Positions 31,997 through 41,567 of a stretch of DNA of 64,000 nt are shown here, one piece after another; position 1 is the first letter of the stretch, and each line of letters starts with the position of its first letter. The stretch comes from Cellulomonas citrea (GTDB lineage: Bacteria > Actinomycetota > Actinomycetes > Actinomycetales > Cellulomonadaceae), in the NCBI RefSeq assembly GCF_009829685.1, contig NZ_VWSD01000003.1, positions 1 through 64,000 on the forward strand, read 5' to 3'. Below the pieces are notes generated by a model. That model made no database searches. It had not been told where the DNA came from and was given only the letters and a program-made list of their open reading frames with translations. Made by a program: the position numbers and the translations under genes.

Positions 31997-33250
31997 ATGA
32001 CCGCTGCACCCCTCGCCCTGCTCGGCGCGCGCACCGCCACCGGCGAGCAGGTCGACGTGGCCCTCGCCGACGGACGGATCACGCAGGTCAGCGCCGCCGG
32101 GACGCTGCACCCCGCACCCGGCACCGCCACCCGCGACCTCACCGGCTACGTGCTGCTGCCCGCCCCGGCCGAACCGCACGCCCACGTCGACAAGGCGCTG
32201 CTCGCCGACCGCGTGCCCAACCGCACGGGCGACCTCGCCGGGGCCATCGAGGCGATCGAGGCCATCTACCCCTCGATGACCGACGACGACATCCTCGACC
32301 GCGCCCGGCGCGCCGTGGCCATCGCCATCGCGCACGGCTACACCCAGATCCGCAGCCACGCCGACTGCGGTGAGACCCACGGGCTGCGCTCGGTGCAGGC
32401 CCTGGCCCAGGTGCGCGAGGAGCTCGGCGGCCTCGTCGACCTGCAGATCGTCGCGCTCATGCGAGCCAGCACCACCGGACCCGACGGCGCGAACCAGCTC
32501 GCCATGCTGCGCGACGCGCTCGCCTGCGGGGCCGACCTGGTCGGCGGCGCACCGCACCTCGAGCCCGACCCGATGCGTGCCATCGCCCAGTTCTTCGACG
32601 TGGCCGGCGAGCTCGGCCGCGACGTCGACCTGCACACCGACGAGGAGACCGTCGCCAGCACCGCCGGCCTGGCCGAGATGGCCCGCATCGTGCTGTCCAC
32701 CGGCTTCCCGCACCTGGTCTCGGCCGGGCACTGCGTGAGCCTCGGCGTGCAGGACGAGGCCACCGCCCGACGCACCGCCGAGCAGGTCGCCGCCGCCGGC
32801 ATCGTCGTCATCGCCAACCCCCAGACCAACCTCTACCTGCAGGCCCGCGACGACGTCACGTGCAAGCCGCGCGGCCTGACCGCCGTCCAGGTGCTGCTCA
32901 ACGCCGGTGCCACGGTGGCCGCCGGCAGCGACAACTGGCGCGACCCGTTCAACCCGATGAGCCGGATCGACGCCCTGGAGACCGCCTCGCTCATGGTGAG
33001 CGCCGGACACCTGCTGCCCGACGCCGCCTACCGCAGCGTGTCCGACGCCGTGCGCGTGGCCATGGGCTACGAACCCGTCCAGGTGGCTGCCGGCTCCCCC
33101 GCGCACCTGCTCGCCGTGCAGGCCGGCTCGCTCGTCGAGGCGATCGCCGCCGGGCCGGCGCAGCGGATCGTGCTGCGGGCCGGTGCCGTCGTCGCCGAGA
33201 CCACGGTGCGCACGACGCTGCACCCCGCCCTGGCCCCCGTCACCGCCTGA
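31997..33250 (+). CDS. Cytosine-deaminase-like amidohydrolase
   Basis: A 417-residue CodA-type amidohydrolase. The metal pair is in AEPHAHVDKALL near 65; then come IRSHADCGETHG, the HTDEE catalytic histidine/aspartate/glutamate near 214, SAGHCVSLG near 243 and AAGSDNWRDPFNP near 310 (catalytic Asp). CodA relatives deaminate cytosine, isoguanine or creatinine and hydrolyse isoxanthopterin-like rings. The ATG at 31997 follows CTGGAGG; an upstream start at 31976 lacks a ribosome site. It probably opens or deaminates the imported heterocycle. Confidence 0.9.
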   Translation: MTAAPLALLGARTATGEQVDVALADGRITQVSAAGTLHPAPGTATRDLTGYVLLPAPAEPHAHVDKALLADRVPNRTGDLAGAIEAIEAIYPSMTDDDILDRARRAVAIAIAHGYTQIRSHADCGETHGLRSVQALAQVREELGGLVDLQIVALMRASTTGPDGANQLAMLRDALACGADLVGGAPHLEPDPMRAIAQFFDVAGELGRDVDLHTDEETVASTAGLAEMARIVLSTGFPHLVSAGHCVSLGVQDEATARRTAEQVAAAGIVVIANPQTNLYLQARDDVTCKPRGLTAVQVLLNAGATVAAGSDNWRDPFNPMSRIDALETASLMVSAGHLLPDAAYRSVSDAVRVAMGYEPVQVAAGSPAHLLAVQAGSLVEAIAAGPAQRIVLRAGAVVAETTVRTTLHPALAPVTA

Positions 33251-33335
33251 CCCCTCCCCCGGCCGTCGTCACCCCCCACCCTTCCGCCGTCACCCCACCA
33301 GCCGCCCTCGACCCGCCCGCGAACGGAGCCCACCC

Positions 33336-33917
33336 GTGAAGGTCCTCGTCGTCTACGCCCACCCCGTCCCCACCAGCTACAACGCCGCCCTGCACCAAGA
33401 GGTCGTGGCCGGGCTGCTCGCCGCCGGGCACGAGGTCGACGACCTCGACCTGTACGCCGAGGGCTTCGAGGCCGTGATGTCGACGCAGGAACGGATCGAC
33501 TACCACGACACGTCCGTCAACACCGCTCCCGTGCAGCAGTGGGTGGACCGGGTGCTGGCCACCGAGGCGCTCGTCCTGGTGCACCCGGTGTGGAACTTCG
33601 GTTACCCGGCGATCCTCAAGGGCTTCTTCGACCGGGTCTTCATCACCGGCGTCTCCTTCGCCAAGACCGACCACGGCGTGTTCCCCATCCTGGAGAACAT
33701 GAAGAAGATGGCGGTGGTCTGCACCTACGGCGCCCACCAGTGGGAGGCCCGGGCGATGGGCGACCCGCCGCGCAAGGTGAGCACCCGGTGGCTGCGCACC
33801 ACCGCCAAGTCGGTGCGCCCCGTGCAGTACCTGCCGCTCTACTCGATGAACACCAACGGCGAGAAGGAGCTGAGCGCGTTCCTGCGCAAGGTCCGGGCGG
33901 CGATGGAGAAGTTCTGA
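33336..33917 (+). CDS. Flavodoxin-fold NAD(P)H oxidoreductase (quinone-reductase-like)
   Basis: A 193-residue member of the NQO/MdaB-like flavodoxin family. It opens KVLVVYAHPVPTSYNAALHQEV, with the FAD/FMN-contact segment LVLVHPVWNFGYPAILKGFFDRVF near 85-108 and the GAHQWE loop near 142. It performs two-electron reduction of quinones or related acceptors. The GTG at 33336 has CGGAG upstream and lies 85 bases after the amidohydrolase, probably in the same operon. Confidence 0.87.
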   Translation: MKVLVVYAHPVPTSYNAALHQEVVAGLLAAGHEVDDLDLYAEGFEAVMSTQERIDYHDTSVNTAPVQQWVDRVLATEALVLVHPVWNFGYPAILKGFFDRVFITGVSFAKTDHGVFPILENMKKMAVVCTYGAHQWEARAMGDPPRKVSTRWLRTTAKSVRPVQYLPLYSMNTNGEKELSAFLRKVRAAMEKF

Positions 33918-34025
33918 CCCCGCGGCGCAGAAGATCGGCGAACCTGCTCGGCGGCCGACCGCGACGAGGGCTGGACGTCCGTCTAGGGTGACCTGACCAG
34001 CATCGACGACGATCCGGGAGCCGCC

Positions 34026-35525
34026 GTGCGTCAGCACACCGTCCGCACGCACCCCAGTGCCGACCGCCTGCCGCGTCCCGACCAGCTCGCCTGGGCCCTC
34101 GCCCAGGTCGCGGCCGACCCCGTGCCGGTCGAGCCCGACGTCGCCGAGATGGTGGTCAACCGGATCATCGACGACACCGCCGTGGCCGCCGCCTCGCTGG
34201 ACCGGGCACCGGTGGCCGCCGCACGGGCGCAGGCCCTGGCCCACCCGTCGGGCCGCGGCTCGACGGTGCTCGGCGTGCCCGGCCGGGTGGCCCCCGAGTG
34301 GGCCGCCTGGGCCAACGGTGTGGCCGTGCGCGAGCTCGACTTCCACGACACCTACCTCGCTGCCGAGTACGCCCACCCCGGCGACACCATCCCGCCGCTG
34401 CTCGCCGTCGCCCAGCACGTCGGCGCGAGCGGCGAGCGCCTGGTCGCCGCGATCGCCACGGCCTACGAGGTGCAGATCGACCTGGCCCGCACCATCAGCC
34501 TGCACGCGCACAAGATCGACCACGTCGCGCACCTCGGGCCCGCCGTCGCAGCCGGTCTGGGCACGCTGCTCGACCTGCCCGTCGAGGTGACGTTCCAGGC
34601 CATCGGCCAGGCGCTGCACACCACGACCGCCACCCGGCAGTCCCGCAAGGGCGAGATCTCCACCTGGAAGGCCTACGCGCCCGCACTGGCCGGCAAGCTC
34701 GCGGTCGAGGCCGTGGACCGGGCGATGCGGGGCCAGACCAGCCCCGAGCCGATCTACGAGGGCGAGGACGGCGTCATCGCCTGGCTGCTCGACGGCCCCG
34801 ACGCCGTGTACGACGTGTGGCTGCCCGAACCCGGTGAGCCCAAGCGTGCGATCCTCGACTCGTTCACCAAGGAGCACTCGGCCGAGTACCAGGCGCAGGC
34901 CTGGATCGACCTGGCCCGCCGGCTGCGCGCGCTGGACCCCAGGGTGGGAGACCCGGCCCAGGTGGCCTCGATCGTGCTGGCGACCAGCCACCACACGCAC
35001 GCCGTCATCGGCACCGGGGCGAACGACCCGCAGAAGTTCGACCCGACGGCCAGCCGGGAGACCCTCGACCACTCGCTGCCGTACATCCTGGCCGTCGCGC
35101 TGCAGGACGGTGCGTGGCACCACGTGGACTCCTACGCACCGGCGCGTGCGGCCCGCCCGGACACCGTCGCGCTGTGGCGCTCGATCAGCACCGTCGAGGA
35201 CCCGGCCTGGACCGCCCGCTACCACGCGGCCGACCCGCGGCAGAAGGCGTTCGGCGGGTCGATCCTCGTCACCTTCACCGACGGCAGCACGCTCGCCCAC
35301 CAGATCGCGGTCGCCGACGCCCACCCCGCCGGTGCCAGACCGTTCGCCCGCCCCGACTACGAGCGCAAGCTCCGCACGCTGGCCACACCGCGGATCGCGC
35401 CGGGCGAGGTGGACCGGTTCCTCGACCTGGCGCGCCGGCTGGGGTCGGCCGGTCCGGACGAGCTGTGCGGGCTCACCGTGCTGGCCGCCCGGCCGCTCGC
35501 CGGCGCCCCCGAGGGACTGTTCTGA
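34026..35525 (+). CDS. prpD: 2-methylcitrate dehydratase (MmgE/PrpD family)
   Basis: A 499-residue MmgE/PrpD protein that dehydrates 2-methylcitrate to 2-methyl-cis-aconitate. The characteristic segments [27 protein letters not shown] (near 95-120) and [18 protein letters not shown] (near 160-180) and the C-terminal small domain are all present, at normal length. It starts at a GTG at 34026 behind GGGAG. A TAGGGT -10-like element at 33984-33989 suggests its own promoter. It is the first gene of prpDBC, the order seen in corynebacteria. The family also contains aconitate decarboxylases, but the two partner genes favour PrpD. Confidence 0.9.
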   Translation: MRQHTVRTHPSADRLPRPDQLAWALAQVAADPVPVEPDVAEMVVNRIIDDTAVAAASLDRAPVAAARAQALAHPSGRGSTVLGVPGRVAPEWAAWANGVAVRELDFHDTYLAAEYAHPGDTIPPLLAVAQHVGASGERLVAAIATAYEVQIDLARTISLHAHKIDHVAHLGPAVAAGLGTLLDLPVEVTFQAIGQALHTTTATRQSRKGEISTWKAYAPALAGKLAVEAVDRAMRGQTSPEPIYEGEDGVIAWLLDGPDAVYDVWLPEPGEPKRAILDSFTKEHSAEYQAQAWIDLARRLRALDPRVGDPAQVASIVLATSHHTHAVIGTGANDPQKFDPTASRETLDHSLPYILAVALQDGAWHHVDSYAPARAARPDTVALWRSISTVEDPAWTARYHAADPRQKAFGGSILVTFTDGSTLAHQIAVADAHPAGARPFARPDYERKLRTLATPRIAPGEVDRFLDLARRLGSAGPDELCGLTVLAARPLAGAPEGLF

Positions 35526-36421
35526 TGCTCGGCTCGACCGTCCCGGCCCATGACAAGCGGGTCGCGCTGCGCGCCGCGCTCGCCGGGCCGGACCTGGTGC
35601 GGATGCCCGGGGCGTTCACCCCGCTGTCCGCCCGGCTCATCCAGGACAAGGGCTTCGAGGGCGTGTACCTGTCCGGGGCCGTGATGAGCGCCGAGCTGGG
35701 CCTGCCGGACATCGGGCTGACGACGCTCAGCGAGGTCGCCGGCCGCGCCGCCCAGGTGGCCGCGATGACCGACCTGCCCGTGCTGGTGGACGCCGACACC
35801 GGGTTCGGCGAACCGATGAACGTGGCCCGCACCGTGCAGGCGCTCGAGGACGCCGGGGTCGCCGGGCTGCACCTCGAGGACCAGGTGAACCCCAAGCGCT
35901 GCGGGCACCTGGACGGCAAGCAGGTGGTGGACGAGACCACGGCCGTGCGCCGGGTGGCCGCCGCGGTCGGTGCCCGTCGGGACGGCGACCTGCTCATCAT
36001 GGCCCGCACCGACGTGCGCGGCGTCGAGGGGCTGGACGCCGCGATCCGCCGGTCCAAGGCGCTCGTCGACGCGGGCGCCGACGCCCTGTTCCCCGAGGCC
36101 CTCACGAGCCTGGCCGAGTACGAGGCCGTCCGGGCGGCCGTCGACGTGCCGATCCTGGCCAACATGACCGAGTTCGGGAAGACCGAGCTGTTCACCTGCG
36201 CCCAGCTCGCCGACGTCGGGGTGGACGTGGTGATCTTCCCGGTCTCGTTGCTGCGGGTCGCCCTCGGTGCCGTCGAGCGCGCCCTCGACGAGCTGGCCGC
36301 GACCGGCACGCTCGCCGGGCAGGTCGGGCGGATGCAGACCCGCGCCCGGCTCTACGAGCTGCTCGACTACGCCGGCTACACGCAGTTCGACGCCGGTGTG
36401 GCCGCCGCGCACGACGACTGA
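35525..36421 (+). CDS. prpB: 2-methylisocitrate lyase
   Basis: A 298-residue isocitrate-lyase/PEP-mutase superfamily member that cleaves 2-methylisocitrate to pyruvate and succinate. VYLSGAVMSAELGLPDIGLTTLSE, the metal-binding DADTGFGEPMNVARTV, and the catalytic-cysteine loop PKRCGHLDGKQVV (the K-K/R-C-G-H signature, Cys near 124) are seen, and TEFGKTELFT follows. The ATG overlaps the prpD stop by one base. The length fits PrpB. Confidence 0.93.
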   Translation: MLGSTVPAHDKRVALRAALAGPDLVRMPGAFTPLSARLIQDKGFEGVYLSGAVMSAELGLPDIGLTTLSEVAGRAAQVAAMTDLPVLVDADTGFGEPMNVARTVQALEDAGVAGLHLEDQVNPKRCGHLDGKQVVDETTAVRRVAAAVGARRDGDLLIMARTDVRGVEGLDAAIRRSKALVDAGADALFPEALTSLAEYEAVRAAVDVPILANMTEFGKTELFTCAQLADVGVDVVIFPVSLLRVALGAVERALDELAATGTLAGQVGRMQTRARLYELLDYAGYTQFDAGVAAAHDD

Positions 36422-36518
36422 CCCGCCGCTCCACCGACGAACCGCACCCCCGCACGCACCCACGAAGGACAGCACCCGGCACACCACGCAGCTGCACCAC
36501 GACCGCAAAGGAGCGCCC

Positions 36519-37637
36519 GTGACCGCCCAGCAGATCCACCGAGGCCTGGCCGGTGTCGTCGTCGACACCACCGCCCTCTCGAAGGTCGACCCGCAGTCCA
36601 ACTCCCTGCTGTGCCGCGGCTACCCCGTGCAGGAACTCGCCGCCCGCTGCTCGATGGAGCAGGTCGCCTGGCTGCTGTGGCACGGCGACCTGCCGACGGC
36701 GGCGCAGCTGGCCGGCCTGCAGGAGGTCGAGCGCGCGCACCGCGGGCTGCACCCGGCCGTCCGCCAGGTGATCGACCTGCTGCCGTCGGGCACCCACCCG
36801 ATGGACGTGGTGCGCACCGCCGTGAGCGTGCTGGGCACGCTCGACGGTGCGGGCGCCGCGCTGGACGCCGACGAGGCCACCGCGCAGGACGCCGCGGTGC
36901 GACTGTTCGCGGCACTGCCGGCGATCGTCGGCTACGACCAGCGCCGCCGCCGCGGGCTGGACCCGGTGCCGCCGCGCGACGACCTCGACTACGCCGCCTC
37001 CGTGCTGCACCAGACGTTCGGCACCGTGCCGAGCACGCTGGACGCCCAGGTGCTCGGCATCTCGATGGTGCTGTACGCCGAGCACTCGTTCAACGCCTCG
37101 ACGTTCACCGCCCGGGTCGTCACCTCGACGCTGTCCGACCAGTACTCGGCCGTCGTCGCGGCGATCGGCGCGCTCAAGGGGCCGCTGCACGGCGGGGCCA
37201 ACGAGGCCGTCATGGGGGTGCTCGACGAGGTGGGCTCGGCCGCGAACGCCGAGCCGTGGCTGGAGACGGCGCTGGCCGCCAAGCGCAAGATCATGGGGTT
37301 CGGCCACCGCGTCTACAAGCACGGCGACTCCCGGGTGCCCACCATGAAGGCCGCGCTGGACCTGCTCGTGGCCGACCGCGGCGCCGACCGGCTCGCCGAG
37401 CTCTACGACGCGCTGGCCGCGGCGATGGAGCGACGCACCGGCATCCTGCCCAACCTGGACTACCCGTCCGGACCGGCGTACCACCTGCTCGGCTTCGACG
37501 TGGGGGCGTTCACCCCGCTGTTCGTCGCCTCGCGGGTGGTCGGCTGGACGGCGCACATCGCCGAGCAGCGCGCGGCGAACGCCCTCATCAGACCTCTGTC
37601 GGAGTACGACGGGCCAGCGCTGCGGCACGTGCCCTGA
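36519..37637 (+). CDS. prpC: 2-methylcitrate synthase (citrate synthase family)
   Basis: A 372-residue type II citrate-synthase-fold enzyme condensing propionyl-CoA (or acetyl-CoA) with oxaloacetate. Catalytic histidines are in YAEHSFNASTFTARV and GPLHGGANEAVMGVLDE, the GFGHRVYKHGDSR loop is near 255-270, and the LPNLDYPSGP aspartate is near 305. The GTG at 36519 follows AAAGGAG by five bases. It completes prpDBC, so the methylcitrate assignment rests mainly on context. Confidence 0.92.
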   Translation: MTAQQIHRGLAGVVVDTTALSKVDPQSNSLLCRGYPVQELAARCSMEQVAWLLWHGDLPTAAQLAGLQEVERAHRGLHPAVRQVIDLLPSGTHPMDVVRTAVSVLGTLDGAGAALDADEATAQDAAVRLFAALPAIVGYDQRRRRGLDPVPPRDDLDYAASVLHQTFGTVPSTLDAQVLGISMVLYAEHSFNASTFTARVVTSTLSDQYSAVVAAIGALKGPLHGGANEAVMGVLDEVGSAANAEPWLETALAAKRKIMGFGHRVYKHGDSRVPTMKAALDLLVADRGADRLAELYDALAAAMERRTGILPNLDYPSGPAYHLLGFDVGAFTPLFVASRVVGWTAHIAEQRAANALIRPLSEYDGPALRHVP

Positions 37638-37760
37638 GACCGGCGCGCGGCCGCAGGCTCAACACGATCTTCACGATCCGGCACGGGTGGGCGCCACACT
37701 GGGACGTCAGGCTCGGACCGTCCCGGACGCCGTGCCCGGGCGAGTCGACGAAGGTGACCC

Positions 37761-38045
37761 ATGACCACCATGACCCTGGCAAGTCGCACGATGATGGGCG
37801 GCGGGATGGCGTTCTGGCCGCTGCTCGTGCTGTTCTGGGTGGCGCTCATCGCCCTCATCGTGTTCCTCGTGGTCAAGCTGCTGCCGCGGTCGGGCAGCCG
37901 CCCGCCGAGCCACCAGCCACCACCGGGCGCACCGCAGGAGAGCCCCGAGGAGATCCTCGACCGCATGTTCGCGCTCGGTGAGATCGACGAGGCCACCTAC
38001 CGCGCCCGGCGCACCGCCCTGGGCGAGATGCGGCGGTCCTCATGA
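37761..38045 (+). CDS. SHOCT-domain small membrane protein
   Basis: A 94-residue protein. There is one strong membrane helix (residues about 17-40, MAFWPLLVLFWVALIALIVF), a proline-rich linker, then a SHOCT domain (PEEILDRMFALGEIDEATYRARRTAL, about 62-88). SHOCT domains act as short C-terminal oligomerisation modules. The ATGA overlaps with the next gene. It probably forms an operon with the secreted protein and two-component system downstream. Confidence 0.82.
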   Translation: MTTMTLASRTMMGGGMAFWPLLVLFWVALIALIVFLVVKLLPRSGSRPPSHQPPPGAPQESPEEILDRMFALGEIDEATYRARRTALGEMRRSS

Positions 38046-38488
38046 CCCGGCACCGCACCGGGTACGTGGTCGCCCTCGTCGTGGCCGTCGTCGTGCTCGT
38101 GGGCTCGGTGGCCGCCGCGGTCACCTGGGCGCCGCGACGGGAGGCCACGGTCGAACGCGCGCTGAGCCGCACCCTCGAGGGCACCGGCCCCGGGCGGGGC
38201 ATGATGGCCGGCCCCGGCGGGCACCGGGGCGCCGGCATGGGCCGTGGGACCGGCGCCGGGAACCCCGCCGCGGGCCTCATCACGCTCGACGAGGCGCGGG
38301 ACAAGGCCCTCACCTGGGTCGACGCGCACCTGGCGGGTGCGGTCCTCGACCAGGGGGTGCCGATGAGCGGCGGCTACCGGTTCACCGCCACGCTGCACGG
38401 CGAGGACGCCGCCATCATCGTGGTGCACGACGACGGCACGCTCGTCGCGCACCTGGTGAGCGCCGCGAGCCCGGCGCCGAGCAGCTGA
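38042..38488 (+). CDS. Membrane-anchored/secreted protein with Met/Gly/His-rich segment
   Basis: A 148-residue protein with an N-terminal membrane anchor or signal (residues 8-28, YVVALVVAVVVLVGSVAAAV), a Gly/Met/His/Arg-rich stretch (about 47-73, including GRGMMAGPGGHRGAGMGRG), then a small globular domain ending in an AAIIVVHDDGTLVAHL strand. No family is recognised. The Met/His-rich segment is compatible with metal contact (inference only). Placed directly ahead of a response regulator/kinase pair, it could be the extracytoplasmic partner of the sensor. Confidence 0.7.
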   Translation: MTRHRTGYVVALVVAVVVLVGSVAAAVTWAPRREATVERALSRTLEGTGPGRGMMAGPGGHRGAGMGRGTGAGNPAAGLITLDEARDKALTWVDAHLAGAVLDQGVPMSGGYRFTATLHGEDAAIIVVHDDGTLVAHLVSAASPAPSS

Positions 38489-38496
38489 GGAGGCCC

Positions 38497-39174
38497 GTGC
38501 CGCACAGCACCGTGCTGGTGGTCGACGACGAGTCCGACATCCGTCGGGTCGTCGTCGCCTACCTCGACCAGGCCGGGTACCAGACGCTCGAGGCGGGCGA
38601 CGGCACGCGGGCGCTCGAGCTGGCCCGCGACCGGCGGCCCGACGTCGTCGTGCTCGACCTCGCGCTGCCCGACCTCGACGGGGTCGAGGTGTGCCGCCGG
38701 CTGCGTACGTTCACCGACGCCTACGTGCTCATGCTCACGGCCCGCGCTGAGGAGGTCGACACGCTCATCGGGCTGTCGGTCGGGGCCGACGACTACCTCA
38801 CCAAACCGTTCAGCCCCAAGGTGCTGCTGGCCCGGGTCGCGACGCTGCTGCGCCGGCCCCGGACCGAGGGCGCCGGGCGGCGGGTGCTCGGTGACCTCGT
38901 GCTCGACCCGGATGCACGGCTGGTGAGCGTGGCCGGCGTCGACGTGGACCTCACCCGCACCGAGTTCGACGTGCTCGCCGCGCTCACGGCCCGGCCGGGG
39001 CAGGTGCTCACCCGGGCCCAGCTCGTCGAGCAGGTGTGGGGCGGCGGCTGGGTGGGCGACGAGCGGCTGGTGGACGTGCACGTGGCGCACCTGCGCGCCA
39101 AGCTCGGGCCCGACGCCGGCCGCCGGTACGTGGTCACGGTGCGCGGCGTGGGCTTCCGGACCGGTCCGGGATGA
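38497..39174 (+). CDS. OmpR/PhoB-family response regulator
   Basis: A 225-residue regulator. The receiver domain has the acidic pair DD at 10-11, the phospho-acceptor Asp54 in VVVLDLALPDLDG and the lysine in YLTKPFSPK near 103. The C-terminal winged-helix DNA-binding domain begins RVLGDLVLDPDAR and contains LTRTEFDVLAAL and RVVTV-type RYVVTVRGVGFR. The GTG at 38497 is preceded by TGAGGAGG. Its stop overlaps the kinase start by four bases. Confidence 0.95.
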   Translation: MPHSTVLVVDDESDIRRVVVAYLDQAGYQTLEAGDGTRALELARDRRPDVVVLDLALPDLDGVEVCRRLRTFTDAYVLMLTARAEEVDTLIGLSVGADDYLTKPFSPKVLLARVATLLRRPRTEGAGRRVLGDLVLDPDARLVSVAGVDVDLTRTEFDVLAALTARPGQVLTRAQLVEQVWGGGWVGDERLVDVHVAHLRAKLGPDAGRRYVVTVRGVGFRTGPG

Positions 39175-40265
39175 GGCGGCCCGTGGCACGGCTGGGCCTG
39201 TCTGCCCGGATCTTCCTCACCATCGCGCTCGTCATCGTCGCGGGTGCCGGCACGTTCTTGCTGGTGGCGCTGCTGGTGGCACCCCAGGTGTTCGACGCGC
39301 GGCTGGAGCAGGCCGGCCTGCGGCTCGACCCGGCGCAGACCGACAGCCTGCGCGACGGCTTCACCGACGCCGTCGTCACCTCGATCGCTGCCGGGGTGAG
39401 CGCGGCCGTCCTCGTGGCCGTGATCGCCGGGGCCTTCGTCGCGCGCCGGCTCACCGGGCCGCTCGCGCTGGCCGCCGAGACGGCCACCCGGCTGGCCGAC
39501 GGGGACCTCGGCGCCCGGGTGCCGCAGCCGGGGATGGGACCGGAGCTCGCCGAGCTGGCCCGCGCGGTCAACACCCTGGGGGCCCGGCTGGAGCAGGCGG
39601 AGCGGCGCCGTGAACGGCTGCTCACCGACGTCGCGCACGAGCTGCGCACCCCGCTGACCGCGATCGAGGCGACTGTCGAGGCCCTGGCCGACGGTGTGCT
39701 GCCGGCCGATCCCGCCACGCTGGCCTCGCTCACCGCGCAGACCCGGCGGCTGACCCGGCTCACCCACGACCTGGCGGCGGCCTCGCGCTCCGAGGAGCAC
39801 GCGTTCACCGTGCGGCGGCGCCGGGTCGACCTGGCGCCGCTCGTGCAGCAGGTCGTGGCCGGTCACACCGCGCGGTACGCCGCGGCCCAGGTGCGGCTGG
39901 GTGCCGAGCCCGCCGCTCCGTGCCACGCCTACGCCGACCCGGACCGGGTGGTGGAGGTGCTCGACCAGCTGCTCGACAACGCCCTGCGGCACTGCTCCCC
40001 CGGCGGCTCGGTGCAGGTGAGCTCGCAGCGGGTGGACGGTCAGGTCGAGGTCGCGGTGACCGACGACGGGCTGGGCTTCGACCCCGCGACGGCCGAGGAG
40101 CTGTTCGTCCGGTTCGCCCGCGGTGCGGTGCCGTCGCCCGCCGGCAGCGGCGTGGGGCTGACGATCGCGCGCGCCCTCGTGAGCGCCCAGGACGGGACGC
40201 TCACGGCGAGCAGCGCGGGGCCGGGGTGCGGGGCGCGCTTCGTCCTGCGCCTGCCGGCCGGGTGA
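39171..40265 (+). CDS. Sensor histidine kinase
   Basis: A 364-residue membrane kinase. There are two membrane helices (about 12-34 and 68-90) flanking a very short extracytoplasmic loop of roughly 30 residues, a HAMP-like linker (RRLTGPLALAAETATRLADGDLG), the H-box LLTDVAHELRTPL with His156, the N-box LDQLLDNALRHC, G1 VTDDGLGFD and G2 GSGVGLTIARALV. The loop is too short for a large sensor domain, so it probably senses in the membrane or through a partner such as the small proteins just upstream. It is paired with the OmpR-type regulator. Confidence 0.94.
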   Translation: MRRPVARLGLSARIFLTIALVIVAGAGTFLLVALLVAPQVFDARLEQAGLRLDPAQTDSLRDGFTDAVVTSIAAGVSAAVLVAVIAGAFVARRLTGPLALAAETATRLADGDLGARVPQPGMGPELAELARAVNTLGARLEQAERRRERLLTDVAHELRTPLTAIEATVEALADGVLPADPATLASLTAQTRRLTRLTHDLAAASRSEEHAFTVRRRRVDLAPLVQQVVAGHTARYAAAQVRLGAEPAAPCHAYADPDRVVEVLDQLLDNALRHCSPGGSVQVSSQRVDGQVEVAVTDDGLGFDPATAEELFVRFARGAVPSPAGSGVGLTIARALVSAQDGTLTASSAGPGCGARFVLRLPAG

Positions 40266-40295
40266 GGCCGGGGCTCAGCGACGGCGCGGCCCGCG

Positions 40296-41456
40296 TCAGG
40301 GCAGCGTGTCGAGCACGGTCCGCTGGATGGCGACCGCCGCCGCGCCCCGGGCCCACAGCATCGGGTCGTCCTTGACCAGGTGCAGGTCCACCTCACCGGC
40401 CTCGGGGTTGCGGTGCGCCCGGATGCTCGCGACGAGCCGGTCCCAGCCCACCTCGGCCAGCCGGATCCCCTCACCGGTGAGCACGACGCGCTGCGGCTGG
40501 GCGATGTTGACCACGTCGGCCACGAGGACGCCGAACGCGCGGGCGGCGTTACCGACCACCTGGTCGGCGATGGGGTCGGCCGCGAGCGCCAGGTCGAGCA
40601 CCTCGTCGTAGCTGAGCGCCCGCCCGACGGCGAGCGAGGCCTGCGCCTGGATGGAGTCCATGGACAGCAGGGCGTTCGCGCAGCCGCGGTGCCCGTCGGG
40701 GCAGGCCGGTCCGAGCGGGTCGAGCGGGAAGTGCCCGAGCAGGCCGAGCCCGGAGTCGACCGAGTGCACGAGCCGGTCGTGCACCACGAGCCCGCAGCCG
40801 ACGGCGGCACCGATGGTGAGCGCGACGAAGTCGCTCACGTCGCGCCCGGCACCGAACCAGTGCTCGGCCTCCATGAGCGCGTCCAGGTCGTTGGCCAGCA
40901 CGACGGGCAGCCCGGTGGCCGTGCGCAGCAGGTCGCCCAGCGGCACGTCGCGCCAGCCGAGGAAGGGCGCCCGCCCCACCCGCAGCCCGTCGTTGACGAT
41001 GCCGCCCAGGCCGATGCCGACGGCCGACACGAGGGCGGGCCGCTCCCCCCGCACCTCGTCGACGAGCCGGGCGAGCAGCGCGACGACGGCCTCGGGCCGG
41101 TGGTCGTCGACCTGGCTCTGGGCGGTGCGGACGATCTGCGCGCGCAGGTCGGTGAGCACGGCGTAGGCGTGCGACCCGGTGAGCTTGACGCCGATGAAGT
41201 GCTCGAGCCCGGGGTCGACGTCGAGCGGCTGGGGCGGGCGTCCGCCGGGGCGCACGGCCTGGTCACCGGGGTCGTCGACCTCGTGCAGCACACCGAGGTC
41301 GATGAGCGGGCGGGTGAGCCGGGTGAGGCTGGGGGTCGACAGGTCGAGGCGTTGTGCCAGCTCGGTGCGGGCGAGCGGACCGTGCACGAGCACCTCGAGC
41401 GCGACCCGGCGCCCCGACGGCGACAGCTCGGACCACCTGGACGGGACGGCGGACAT
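40296..41456 (-). CDS. ROK-family transcriptional regulator
   Basis: A 386-residue ROK repressor. A MarR-like HTH lies at about 18-60 (LARTELAQRLDLSTPSLTRLTRPLIDLGVL), and the sugar-kinase-like domain begins near 88 with FIGVKLTGSHAYAVLTDL and carries GIGLGGIVND and TIGAAVGCGLVV. The zinc motif is degenerate (CPDGHRGCANA, where C-x-C-G-x-x-G-C is usual), with one cysteine replaced. It is divergent from the dextran/isomalto-oligosaccharide operon and presumably represses it until a glucose or isomaltose-type inducer binds. A TGTCGCGACA palindrome in the shared 222-base promoter region is the likely operator. Confidence 0.92.
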   Translation of the reverse strand: MSAVPSRWSELSPSGRRVALEVLVHGPLARTELAQRLDLSTPSLTRLTRPLIDLGVLHEVDDPGDQAVRPGGRPPQPLDVDPGLEHFIGVKLTGSHAYAVLTDLRAQIVRTAQSQVDDHRPEAVVALLARLVDEVRGERPALVSAVGIGLGGIVNDGLRVGRAPFLGWRDVPLGDLLRTATGLPVVLANDLDALMEAEHWFGAGRDVSDFVALTIGAAVGCGLVVHDRLVHSVDSGLGLLGHFPLDPLGPACPDGHRGCANALLSMDSIQAQASLAVGRALSYDEVLDLALAADPIADQVVGNAARAFGVLVADVVNIAQPQRVVLTGEGIRLAEVGWDRLVASIRAHRNPEAGEVDLHLVKDDPMLWARGAAAVAIQRTVLDTLP

Positions 41457-41567
41457 GGGTACCCCCTCGGACGACTGCGTCGATTATGCCGGGACGGAAC
41501 CATCAGGCGAAGTCGGCCGTGACACGACTGTGACCTTCATCTGGCTTGACGCCATCCGCACCGCATG

